Positions 1 through 6,827 of a DNA stretch of 12,036 bases are shown piece by piece. The notes below the pieces were generated by a model, which was not told where the DNA came from, made no database searches, and saw only the letters and a program-made list of their open reading frames with translations. The stretch is from CAYLQD01 sp043819695 (lineage in GTDB: Bacteria; Planctomycetota; PUPC01). Within the stretch, counting starts at the first letter, position 1; every line of letters begins with the position of its first letter. The stretch spans positions 1 through 12,036 of the forward strand of contig JBDREM010000019.1 of the NCBI GenBank assembly GCA_043819695.1, read 5' to 3'. Both the position numbers and the translations under genes were made by a program.

Positions 1-336
1 CCCTTCGGCCGAACGCCGTGAGATCGAGCGCTGGCCCTTGACCACGTGCGGACAGGTGCCGTCCTCGACCTCGAGCCCCGCGGCGCGAAGGCGGCCGGCG
101 ACGTCCGGCGGCACGCCGTGTGCGCGAAGCAGAACCGTCCCTTCGCCGACGCCCTCGAAATCGGTGCGCGCGCATATCCCGCGCGCCTCGAGCGTCTCGA
201 CGACCTGCCGGTTGTGAATGAGCGGGCCGTAGGTGAAGATCGGGCCGCGCCGGTCGCGGGCGACGGAGAGCACCTTCTCCATTGCTCTCTTCACGCCCAT
301 GCAAAAGCCGGCGGTCCTTGCCAAAATGATTCGCAA
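1..336 (-). CDS. ispH: IspH, 4-hydroxy-3-methylbut-2-enyl diphosphate reductase (5' part)
   Basis: The first 112 codons are present and the gene runs off the left edge. IspH is a cytoplasmic [4Fe-4S] enzyme that makes IPP and DMAPP from HMBPP, the last step of the MEP isoprenoid pathway. Seen here: the N-terminal ARTAGFCMGVKRAM stretch with cluster ligand Cys12, GPLIHN with His41, RAHGVPP with His73, and DGTCPHV with the second cluster Cys95; the spacings match the family. The third cluster cysteine lies beyond the window. The start is TTG: it gives the normal IspH N-terminus, has GAGGT 8 nt upstream, and sits about 34 nt from a perfect promoter. No ATG or GTG in this frame precedes the conserved first cysteine. 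Function is near certain; start codon fairly sure. Confidence 0.96.
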   Translation of the reverse strand, partial: MRIILARTAGFCMGVKRAMEKVLSVARDRRGPIFTYGPLIHNRQVVETLEARGICARTDFEGVGEGTVLLRAHGVPPDVAGRLRAAGLEVEDGTCPHVVKGQRSISRRSAEG

Positions 337-376
337 ATCAGCGTGACCTCGGGCAATCGGGGATTGGACGCGCGGG

Positions 377-405
377 ATTATACAAGCGGCCGGCCGACCT
401 GTCAA
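377..405 (-). promoter_or_regulatory. Consensus sigma-70 promoter of ispH
   Basis: On the minus strand TTGACA (400-405) and TATAAT (377-382) are separated by exactly 17 nt, a 12/12 match to the housekeeping consensus. Transcription would begin near 370, leaving a leader of about 34 nt before the TTG start at 336. ispH therefore need not depend on transcription from the toroid genes upstream of it. Confidence 0.88.
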
Positions 406-445
406 TTTGCGGACGAACATGCCGGCGGGCGCCGGAAGGAGCTGT

Positions 446-574
446 GGGGCTGTCGAAAGGGCCCGCCCGCTCACGGAGCGGGCCTACAAGGGACTCCAAG
501 AACGCCGCGAAACGGCCGTTCCTGTAGGCCGACTTTGTAAGTCGGCGGCTTCCCGTAGCTTTTTCAACGGCCCC
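446..574 (+). repeat. Family A palindromic repeat, copy 1
   Basis: A unit of about 129 bp bounded by imperfect inverted ends (GGGGCTGTCGAAA and TTTTTCAACGGCCCC). Inside are nested stems: CCCGCTC/GAGCGGG, GGCCTACA/TGTAGGCC, and GCCGACTT-TGT-AAGTCGGC. Two further copies lie at 11686-11944 in the same orientation, sharing the core GCCGACTTTGTAAGTCGGC. This copy begins 5 bp beyond the stop of the toroid gene at 579, so its stems could also act as a 3'-end structure for that transcript. Short reading frames across it are accidental. Confidence 0.9.
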
Positions 575-578
575 GCTG

Positions 579-2051
579 TCACTTGTTATAGCCGGGCGAA
601 TCGACACGCTCGTAGCGGAAGTAGACCTCGAGCGAGAGAACGGCCATCGCCGTCGTGTAGACGCGGCCGCCGTGCCCGCCGTAGGCAAAACCTGCATTCG
701 GCCAACTGCCCTTGTCGGGGCCTTTCTTCTCTTGCCTGGCCCTGAGCGGGGCGTTGAAGGCATTGTTCCAGCCCTTCCAGTAGTTCTGGCCCATGTTGAA
801 CATCGAAAGGCTCAGGTAGTAGATCGTGTAGACGTTGTTGACCTGCTGGGCGATCTGAACGTGTTGGTTGTTCGCCGTAAGCCATTCCGCCTGGCCGGTG
901 CAGTCCCGAGCCGTCCGCTTGTGCCCGAGGAAGAGCCGGCCGGTGAGGCTGGCTGCCGTCATGCTCGGCTTGCCGCCGCCGCTCCCCGCCTGGTAGGACG
1001 TCGAGTAGTCGGCGTTGAGGCACCTGCGGAGGAACCGCTCGGACTTGGCGAGCGTGTCCGGCGAGACGCTGAGCCCGACGTTGAGCGCGGCCTTGATCGC
1101 CTGCAGGTTGAAGCCCGTGACCGACGTGTCGTTCCCGCCGCCGGTGTACCCGAACCCGCCGTCCTCTGGCTGGACTCGCGCGATGTAGTCGATGGCGTCC
1201 TGCGCGGCCTGGCGAATCTGCGAGCCGCCGATCTTCATCCCGTACGCCTCGGCCAGCGCCATCGTGCAGATGCCCTGGGTGTACATTCGCTCGCCGAACC
1301 AGCCCTTATTGTCGCCCTTGTCTCCGCCGGCCAACTGCTGCTTCTTGACGAGGTAGGCGATCGCCTTTCGGACCGTCGGCGCGAACTCGGTCGGATGTTT
1401 ATCCGTGCAGCCGAACCCGAGGAACGCCAGCAGTGCGAGCCCGGTGACACCGGCATCCTCGTTTGCGCCGCCGCCCCACTTCCCGCAATTCCATCTCCCG
1501 TCAGCCTCCTGGACTTTCTTCAGCCAGCGGAGCGCAGCGAGAATGTCCCGGTCGGTCCCGCGCGGCATGCCGAAGCGCCGCGCCGCGCGCCTCTTGCCGC
1601 CGAGCGTGCGGCTGCCCAGACTGCCGCGGAATCCGCCCGTCCCGGGATCCGAGCCGATCACGGCCATCTTCTTGGTAAGTTCGATCGGGAACGGGTCCGT
1701 CGGCTCTATCTCGTCGGACATCAGGTCTTCGGTGAAATCGATGTCAATGGTCACGTCGTCGAGCGGAGCATCGACGGGCACAACGTCCGCGTCCACAACC
1801 GGAGCATCCTCGATGGGCTTGAACTCATGCTCCTCGGGCTCGATGGCCTCATCGATCTCATCGAGTGGTTCCGGCTCTACCTCGGCGATATCCGCCTCGA
1901 CAGGCGCGAGCGGGGGCTTCGGCCGCGCCTCCGAGTACTCAATGAACGTGCTGATGATGAGGAACGCTGTGATGACGGCCGCTGCAATCGCGAACGAAGG
2001 CGCCCGCTTCAACTGCTCTCTGGCCCACTCGCCTGTGGTTAGCTGTTCCAT
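579..2051 (-). CDS. Membrane-anchored prenyltransferase/squalene-cyclase-like toroid protein (paralog A)
   Basis: 490 aa. Order: short cytoplasmic tail (1-19), one hydrophobic helix (about 20-38), a Pro/Asp/Glu-rich linker (about 50-125) reminiscent of TonB-type spacers, a Gly/Arg-rich junction (about 135-160), then an alpha/alpha-toroid to the C-terminus with QW-like motifs such as QEADGRW and QPEDGGFGYTG and a closing KGSWP segment. The catalytic DxDD of squalene-hopene cyclases is not seen, so cyclase activity is not supported; a binding or scaffold role outside the membrane is inferred from topology. The start at 2051 is chosen because its paralog begins with the same MEQLT...RAPSF pattern; the ribosome site (GGGTGAGAG) is weak. 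An AT-rich patch (2133-2178) may hold a promoter, but no good -35/-10 pair was found. Function unknown. Confidence 0.9.
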   Translation of the reverse strand: MEQLTTGEWAREQLKRAPSFAIAAAVITAFLIISTFIEYSEARPKPPLAPVEADIAEVEPEPLDEIDEAIEPEEHEFKPIEDAPVVDADVVPVDAPLDDVTIDIDFTEDLMSDEIEPTDPFPIELTKKMAVIGSDPGTGGFRGSLGSRTLGGKRRAARRFGMPRGTDRDILAALRWLKKVQEADGRWNCGKWGGGANEDAGVTGLALLAFLGFGCTDKHPTEFAPTVRKAIAYLVKKQQLAGGDKGDNKGWFGERMYTQGICTMALAEAYGMKIGGSQIRQAAQDAIDYIARVQPEDGGFGYTGGGNDTSVTGFNLQAIKAALNVGLSVSPDTLAKSERFLRRCLNADYSTSYQAGSGGGKPSMTAASLTGRLFLGHKRTARDCTGQAEWLTANNQHVQIAQQVNNVYTIYYLSLSMFNMGQNYWKGWNNAFNAPLRARQEKKGPDKGSWPNAGFAYGGHGGRVYTTAMAVLSLEVYFRYERVDSPGYNK

Positions 2052-2251
2052 GTCAGTTCTCTCACCCCCGACACATCGGACTGTTCGAACTCTAAGTGCC
2101 TCAGCCGGCGCAAGAGGCCACAAACCTCCTAACGTAGTTTTATCACGAAAGTTCGCAAAATTCCAGACAAAACTGGGCGTTGCCGCGGGCAAGCTCCGGG
2201 ACCCGGCCGACGACCGAACTCAAGCCCTGTCCGCCCGGCCACCCCCCATAC

Positions 2252-3742
2252 TTACAACATCTTGTACATCGGCAAGTGCTTGAAGTAGACCTCAAGCGCG
2301 AGGCACGCCATCGCCGTCGTATAGACGCGCCCGCCGTGTGCGCCGTACGCGCTCTCGGCGACCGGCCAACTGCCCTTGTCCGGACCCGTCCTCACCTGCC
2401 GCGCGCGGAGGCCGACGTTGAAGGCCTTGTTCCACGGCGTCCAGTACTTGCCGCCCATGTGGAACATCGCCATGCTCATGTAGTAGATGTAGTAGAAGTC
2501 GGTGCCGCGCGACGCGAGCGTCAGGTGGCCGCCCCGCTCCGTCAGCCAGTCGGCCTGTCGCACGCAGTCCTCCGCCTCGCGGCTGTGCCCCATGAAGAGC
2601 CGCGCGGTCAGCGCGACCGCGGTCATCCGCGGCGTGCCGCGGCCCGTGCCGCCCGACGGGTTGATCCGGTACGGCGTCGAGGCGTCGTCGGCCATCGAGA
2701 GCCGCAGGAAGTTCTCCGTCCGCTCCCTCGCGTCTCGCGGCACGCGGAGCTCGGCGATCATCGCCGACTTGATCGCCATCACTTGCCAGCCCGTGACGGA
2801 CGTGTCGTTGCCGGGTCCGGTGTATCCGAACCCGCCGTGCGAGGGCTGCTTGCTCAGGATGTGGTCGATCCCGTTCTGCGCCGCCTTCCGCGCCATCCGC
2901 CGCAGCCGGGGGCTCCGCAACATGACCGACGCCTCCGAGAGCGCCATCGTGCAAATGCCCTGGCTGTACATCCGCTCGCCGAACCAGCCGCGGTTGGCAC
3001 CCTCGCTGTGCTGACGGGAGACGAGGAACTCGACGGCCTTCGTGACCGTTCGGGCGTACTTCTCGGGATACCGGTCGGTGCAGCCTCGCGACAAGAACGC
3101 AAGCAGAGCGAGGCCCGAGACGCCCGCGGTCGAGCGCTCGGCGCTGCCGCCCCAGCGTTTCACGTCCCAGCCGCCCGTCTCCTTGTCCTGCGCCCTGGCC
3201 AACCATCTCAGGCCGTCGTCGATGGCAGGCAGCGTCGGGGGGGGCATGCCCCCATCCGGGCCCGCCTGCCGAATCCCTCCCTCCGTCCGGCCGCGATATA
3301 CCCGCCCGCGGCCCGTGAACGGCCCGCCCACGCCGATCACCAGCGTGAGCCGCGGCAATTCCGGAATGGGATGATCGATATCGTCCGGCGGAGCGTCGGG
3401 GCCCGCCGGGTCATCAATGGCAACGCCGGGGTCATCAAATATCTTTTCCTTGTCGAACTCTCGGTCCATCTCCTCCGGCTCAAACTTCCCCTCCCGGGGG
3501 AGCGGGTTCCGCCTCTCGTGCCGCCGTTTCGGGTCGACCTTCTCATCGATCTTGTCGATGACCGGCTCATCAGGCTCAACGAGACCGGCGATGACCGAGG
3601 GCAGGCCTTTCGGCCCCGGGCCGCTGAATGTGATGAAGGCGCTGATGACGAGAGCCACCGTCACGACGCCCGCGGCAAAAGCAAAGGACGGCGCGCGCCT
3701 GAGCTGCGCCGCCAACTGTTCGCGCACTGTGAGCTGTTCCAT
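2252..3742 (-). CDS. Membrane-anchored prenyltransferase/squalene-cyclase-like toroid protein (paralog B)
   Basis: 496 aa, same architecture as the gene downstream: tail (1-19), one membrane helix (about 20-39), charged linker (about 55-130, mixing acidic with basic residues rather than nearly all acidic), VIGVGG/Gly-Arg junction (about 135-165), and a toroid from about 172 to the end. Close matches to paralog A include GWFGERMYSQGICTMAL, GGFGYTGPGNDTSVTG, the YYIYYMSMAMFHMG region and GGRVYTTAMA, which indicates tandem duplication. No DxDD cyclase motif is visible. The start is well supported: AAGGAGGG lies just before ATG. The gap to paralog A is 200 nt, so co-transcription is possible but not shown. 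Such proteins are common in planctomycete-like genomes and their role is not established. Confidence 0.92.
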   Translation of the reverse strand: MEQLTVREQLAAQLRRAPSFAFAAGVVTVALVISAFITFSGPGPKGLPSVIAGLVEPDEPVIDKIDEKVDPKRRHERRNPLPREGKFEPEEMDREFDKEKIFDDPGVAIDDPAGPDAPPDDIDHPIPELPRLTLVIGVGGPFTGRGRVYRGRTEGGIRQAGPDGGMPPPTLPAIDDGLRWLARAQDKETGGWDVKRWGGSAERSTAGVSGLALLAFLSRGCTDRYPEKYARTVTKAVEFLVSRQHSEGANRGWFGERMYSQGICTMALSEASVMLRSPRLRRMARKAAQNGIDHILSKQPSHGGFGYTGPGNDTSVTGWQVMAIKSAMIAELRVPRDARERTENFLRLSMADDASTPYRINPSGGTGRGTPRMTAVALTARLFMGHSREAEDCVRQADWLTERGGHLTLASRGTDFYYIYYMSMAMFHMGGKYWTPWNKAFNVGLRARQVRTGPDKGSWPVAESAYGAHGGRVYTTAMACLALEVYFKHLPMYKML

Positions 3743-3915
3743 TTCCGGCCCTCCTTGTCCCGTGTCCGCTGAACGACAGCGCCGCGCCGCCGACGGCCGT
3801 CAACTCCGGCGTGTGCTTCACGAAGATAAACGAGCAAGTGGCGGGAGGGTTCGCCGAATTCCCCTATCTGGTGCTATATGTAGTCTGCATGTGCGGACGC
3901 GCCGCGAAGCAGCGC

Positions 3916-4209
3916 TCACGCCGCCTTCCGCAGGCGCCTGTGCCAGACCGTCAGGAAGATGCTGACGAGAACGCACGCGAAAACCATCATCTTGACCGCC
4001 CCGAAGAAGGCCAACACAATCAGCCTGGCCTCCGCCAGCTTCACCCCGCCCCACATCCACTCGACCCAGGATGCGCAGGTGGGACACGAGACGAGGCATA
4101 TCCACGCGCACCACGCAACGATGATCCAGATGATGCCGATCAGCGACGTTATCCAGCCTGCCCTGACCGCGCACTTCAGCCGCGTCTCGAACTGTGCCTG
4201 CTCCATCAT
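3916..4209 (-). CDS. Small two-helix membrane protein, unknown function
   Basis: 97 aa. Two strongly hydrophobic segments (about 18-40 and 61-88) flank a loop with a CPTC pair (Cys42, Cys45) and several tryptophans; the C-terminus is basic (RRLRK), which suggests it is cytoplasmic. The start is ATG at 4209 or the next ATG at 4206; GGAGGG sits 4 nt before the first, so the second is equally possible. A TTG at 4221 would fall in front of this ribosome site and is unlikely. A sigma-70-like promoter ends 20-25 nt upstream. The gene precedes the two toroid genes on the same strand (173 nt gap) and could be the first gene of that unit. I do not recognise the family. Confidence 0.78.
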   Translation of the reverse strand: MMEQAQFETRLKCAVRAGWITSLIGIIWIIVAWCAWICLVSCPTCASWVEWMWGGVKLAEARLIVLAFFGAVKMMVFACVLVSIFLTVWHRRLRKAA

Positions 4210-4235
4210 CCTGCCCTCCAAGAACTCCCCAGTAC

Positions 4236-4264
4236 AGCATAGCCCGCAAACCCCGCGAGGTCAA
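4236..4264 (-). promoter_or_regulatory. Sigma-70-like promoter of the small membrane gene
   Basis: Minus-strand TTGACC (4259-4264) and TATGCT (4236-4241) with a 17-nt spacer, matching the consensus at 5/6 and 4/6 positions. The predicted start site is near 4229, giving a leader of about 20 nt. Confidence 0.65.
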
Positions 4265-4300
4265 TGAAGAACCCGGCACGAAGGTGGCCAGGCGGCGGGC

Positions 4301-4316
4301 GTTGCGAAAACGCAAC
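4301..4316. repeat. Short perfect hairpin GTTGCG-AAAA-CGCAAC
   Basis: A 6-bp perfect stem with an AAAA loop, 4 nt from a second hairpin (4320-4349). It lies between the minus-strand promoter at 4236-4264 and the plus-strand sigma-54 promoter at 4483. No T-run follows on either strand, so it is not a standard terminator. An operator or activator site is possible. Confidence 0.6.
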
Positions 4317-4319
4317 ATT

Positions 4320-4349
4320 CGTTAAGTCGTGCCGTGACAACGACTAACG
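4320..4349. repeat. Hairpin, 10-bp stem with one bulged base
   Basis: CGTTAAGTCGT (4320-4330) pairs with ACGACTAACG (4340-4349) apart from one bulged A; the loop is 9 nt. Together with the hairpin at 4301-4316 it is the only clear structure in the 447-nt gap 4210-4656 apart from the two promoters. The rest of that gap holds no recognisable gene. Confidence 0.6.
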
Positions 4350-4482
4350 CCGCGCGCACACAAACGGACGGCGCTCCGCGTGGTTCTTGGGCAACAGGGC
4401 GGGCGCGCGCTCCGCGCCTGGCGCTTCCATAACATTAAGGGCCGCAACTGCTTGCAGGCGCCCGGCCGTTCACCAGCCGCAG

Positions 4483-4498
4483 TGGCATGAAATTTGCA
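4483..4498 (+). promoter_or_regulatory. Sigma-54 (RpoN) promoter, -24/-12 type
   Basis: TGGCATGAAATTTGCA has the -24 GG and -12 GC exactly 10 nt apart and fits the TGGCAC-N5-TTGCA consensus at nearly every defined position. Transcription would start near 4510, leaving a leader of about 147 nt before the DNRLRE/PEP-CTERM-like gene. RpoN promoters need an enhancer-binding activator. In bacteria with exosortase, the PrsK/PrsR pair with RpoN is described as controlling PEP-CTERM genes. Confidence 0.72.
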
Positions 4499-4656
4499 CA
4501 GTAAGGCAAAAACTCGGTTTGCGCGGCGACACCACGCAGCGCCTTCCGGCTCGATGCGCCCACGCGGCGCGCCCACGCACTCGGAGCGCGTCCGGGGTGG
4601 TCCGGGCGCTCTGTGGCGGCATCTTGGCTCGCGCGCCCGGTGAACGGAGGATGACG

Positions 4657-5397
4657 ATGTCTCCGAACACACTTGTTTGCATCCTATGCGTCGCCGCACT
4701 TCTGACGGGGAGCGCACAAGCAACGACCGTCCTGCCGGCACCGGGCCTGGTGAGGATGACGATGGACGACGGCGACGGACACGACACGTATGCCTCCACG
4801 TATGGACACCTGGGCAACGATCTCACCCACGGCAACAGCGAGTCTGTGTGGGTCGGCAAAGCAGGCGACTGGCGCCATAACGCGTATTTCAAGTTCGACC
4901 AGTTGCCTGATCTGGCTCTGCCGCCGGGTCGCGTCGTATCCGCGGCGCTCTGGCTGTGCGTCGGCAAGTTGGAGCAGCCGGGCAGCACGGCGGATGTCGT
5001 GATCCTCGGGCACCGCGTGCTCGAGCCGTGGACGGAAAGAACGGACGGCGGCATGACGGGCAACTCGCAGCCGGCTGTCGAGGCCGGCTGGACGTTCAGA
5101 ACCGCCGAGACCCCTTCCCTCGGCTTCCGCAGCTACGACGTGACCGGCCTTGTGAGAGACTGGCTGGCGGAGCCGGAGTCGAACTGCGGCGTGCGCCTCT
5201 CTCACGAGTATGACGTCGAGCAGACCTACTACTTCGTGAGCTCCGAGGCCCACGGACCGTATCCGGAATGGCCGTACCACAGCCCCGAGAACCGGCCGTA
5301 CCTGGAGATCACGTACGCTATGCACGAGCCGTCGGCGTGCGCGATGTTGCTTTTGGGAAGCGCCATCCTGGCAGCAAGGAAGCGTCGGACGGCCTAG
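4657..5397 (+). CDS. Exported DNRLRE-domain protein with PEP-CTERM-like anchor
   Basis: 246 aa. A signal peptide covers about 1-22 (cleavage after GSAQA). Residues 40-221 show the DNRLRE/CBM96-like beta-sandwich pattern: DTYASTYG, a lone SVWVG strand, AYFKFD (77-81), VVSAALWLCV, EPWTE, SYDVTGLVRDWL (159-170), VRLSHE, YYFVSSEA and RPYLEITY. The C-terminus (223-246) is HEPSA, then a hydrophobic run, then RKRR, the layout of a PEP-CTERM sorting signal with EPS in place of PEP. That implies export, then exosortase/archaeosortase processing at the envelope; no exosortase gene is in the window. The ATG at 4657 is preferred over 4651 because GGAGG directly abuts the latter. The DNRLRE fold probably binds surface or polysaccharide partners; substrate unknown. 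The stop overlaps that of ugd. Confidence 0.87.
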   Translation: MSPNTLVCILCVAALLTGSAQATTVLPAPGLVRMTMDDGDGHDTYASTYGHLGNDLTHGNSESVWVGKAGDWRHNAYFKFDQLPDLALPPGRVVSAALWLCVGKLEQPGSTADVVILGHRVLEPWTERTDGGMTGNSQPAVEAGWTFRTAETPSLGFRSYDVTGLVRDWLAEPESNCGVRLSHEYDVEQTYYFVSSEAHGPYPEWPYHSPENRPYLEITYAMHEPSACAMLLLGSAILAARKRRTA

Positions 5398-6695
5398 CGC
5401 CCGACGGCCGTGTAGCCGAAGCCCTTCTCGGCCATGTCGGCCGGCTCGTAGACATCGCGGAGGTCGATCATCACGGGCCGGGCGAGCGCCTCGCGCACGC
5501 GGTCGAGATCGAGGTTGCGGAACTGGTTCCATTCGGTCGCGATGACAACGGCGTCGGCCTCCTCGCAGGCCGTGTATTCGTCCGATGCGAACTCGCCCGC
5601 GAAGCCGGCCGCGCGGGCGCGTTCCATCGCCACCGGGTCGTATGCCCTGACGGTGGCGCCCTGGCTCGTCAGCTCCATTGCGATCTTGAGCGCGGCCGAC
5701 TCGCGGACGTCGTCGGTGTTCGGCTTGAACGCGAGCCCGAGGAGCGCGATCGTGCGGCCCCGAACCTCGCCGCCGAGCGCCGCGCGGATCTTCTCGACCA
5801 TCGCCGCCGGACGGCGGTCGTTGACGTCGACGGCCGCGCCGATGATGCGGAGAGGCAAGCCGTGCTCCGCCGCCGTCGCCAGGATGGCGCGCGTGTCCTT
5901 CGGAAAGCACGAGCCGCCGTACCCGGGGCTCGGATGGAGAAACTTCGCACCGATGCGCCGGTCGAGCCCCATTGCCCGCGCGACTTGATGCACGTCGACG
6001 CCGATCTTCTCGCACAGGTCCGCCATCTCGTTGATGTAGGATATCTTGACCGCGAGGAACGCGTTCGACGCGTACTTTATCAGTTCGGCCGCGCGGCGGC
6101 GCGTGCTGACGATCGGCGTCTCGATCAGGTAGAGCGGGCGGTACAGGTCCTCGAGAATCGCCCGCGCGTGCTCGTCTTCCGTGCCGATGACGACGCGGTT
6201 CGGGCGCATGAAGTCCTCGATGGCCGCGCCCTCGCGCAGGAACTCGGGGTTCGAAGCCACGCTGAAGGGGTGGTCCGCCTTGAGCCGCTCGCGGATGAGC
6301 GCGTCGACGCGGTCGCCGGTGCCCACGGGCACGGTCGACTTCGTCACGATCACCTTGTAGCCCGTCATCACGTCGGCGATGGCCGCCGCCACGCTCATCA
6401 CCGAGCTGACGTCGGCCCGGCCGTGCGGGTCCTGCGGCGTGCCGACGGTGATGAAGACGACCAGGTTCTCGCGGACGGCGCCGGCGAGGTCGGTCGTGAA
6501 CTGAAGCCGGCCGGCCGCAACGTTCCGCACAACGAGCTGCTCGAGCCCGGGCTCGTAGATCGGAATCCGCCCCTTCTGCAAGGTCTCGACCTTCTGCTCG
6601 TCGTTGTCGACACACGTGACGTGCGTCCCGAATTCCGCAAAACACGCGCCGGACACCAGCCCGACGTAACCGGTCCCGACGACGGCGATGTTCAT
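5394..6695 (-). CDS. ugd: UDP-glucose 6-dehydrogenase
   Basis: 433 aa, full length for the bacterial family. It oxidises UDP-glucose to UDP-glucuronate with two NAD+ in the cytoplasm, supplying uronic acid for surface polysaccharides. Seen: Rossmann motif GTGYVGLVSG (7-16), ITVGTPQ, STVPVGTG, SNPEFLREG with Glu151, ELIKYASNAFLA with Lys207, and the catalytic GYGGSCFPKD with Cys263 and Asp267; the C-terminal UDP-binding domain starts near the LGLAFKPNTDD-type stretch. The ATG at 6695 is chosen because it gives the usual MNIAVVG start and has GAGGAGA 4 nt upstream; the longer frame to 6752 would begin upstream of the promoter -10. A related dehydrogenase (for example GDP-mannose) is possible, but the overall pattern fits the UDP-glucose enzyme. 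Confidence 0.94.
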   Translation of the reverse strand: MNIAVVGTGYVGLVSGACFAEFGTHVTCVDNDEQKVETLQKGRIPIYEPGLEQLVVRNVAAGRLQFTTDLAGAVRENLVVFITVGTPQDPHGRADVSSVMSVAAAIADVMTGYKVIVTKSTVPVGTGDRVDALIRERLKADHPFSVASNPEFLREGAAIEDFMRPNRVVIGTEDEHARAILEDLYRPLYLIETPIVSTRRRAAELIKYASNAFLAVKISYINEMADLCEKIGVDVHQVARAMGLDRRIGAKFLHPSPGYGGSCFPKDTRAILATAAEHGLPLRIIGAAVDVNDRRPAAMVEKIRAALGGEVRGRTIALLGLAFKPNTDDVRESAALKIAMELTSQGATVRAYDPVAMERARAAGFAGEFASDEYTACEEADAVVIATEWNQFRNLDLDRVREALARPVMIDLRDVYEPADMAEKGFGYTAVGR

Positions 6696-6725
6696 GATCT
6701 CTCCTCGATCCAGCCTGACGGGTCG

Positions 6726-6754
6726 ATTATATTCCGGCCGCGCACGTCTCACAA
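6726..6754 (-). promoter_or_regulatory. Sigma-70 promoter of ugd
   Basis: Minus-strand TTGTGA (6749-6754) and a perfect TATAAT (6726-6731), 17 nt apart. The start site would be near 6719, about 24 nt before the ATG. The promoter is intact although an insertion sequence begins only about 50 bp further upstream. Confidence 0.8.
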
Positions 6755-6805
6755 CGGGTTAGTTCCGCCGTCGGCCGCGGCCGGCCCACGCTCAGAAAAG
6801 GGTCC

Positions 6806-6819
6806 GACAGAAATTCGTC
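6806..6819 (+). repeat. IS left terminal inverted repeat (candidate)
   Basis: GACAGAAATTCGTC, lying 8 bp beyond the transposase stop. It pairs with the right-end candidate at 8016-8029. Confidence 0.55.
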
Positions 6820-6827
6820 TCGCGTCC

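Noticed and set aside
672..2042. Plus-strand open frame opposite toroid gene A (and 2180-3772 opposite gene B)
   Set aside because: Both are antisense shadows of genes with recognisable domains and lack any family resemblance.
2125..2130. AGGAGG (minus strand) 74 nt upstream of toroid gene A
   Set aside because: It could mark an earlier start, but in-frame start codons after it are too close, and the paralog shows the protein begins at MEQLT. A 6-codon GTG leader frame after it is unconvincing.
579..3742. Squalene-hopene cyclase or prenyltransferase enzyme assignment
   Set aside because: Only the fold-level repeats are present; the catalytic DxDD motif is not seen, and the toroid is tethered through a membrane helix and long linker.
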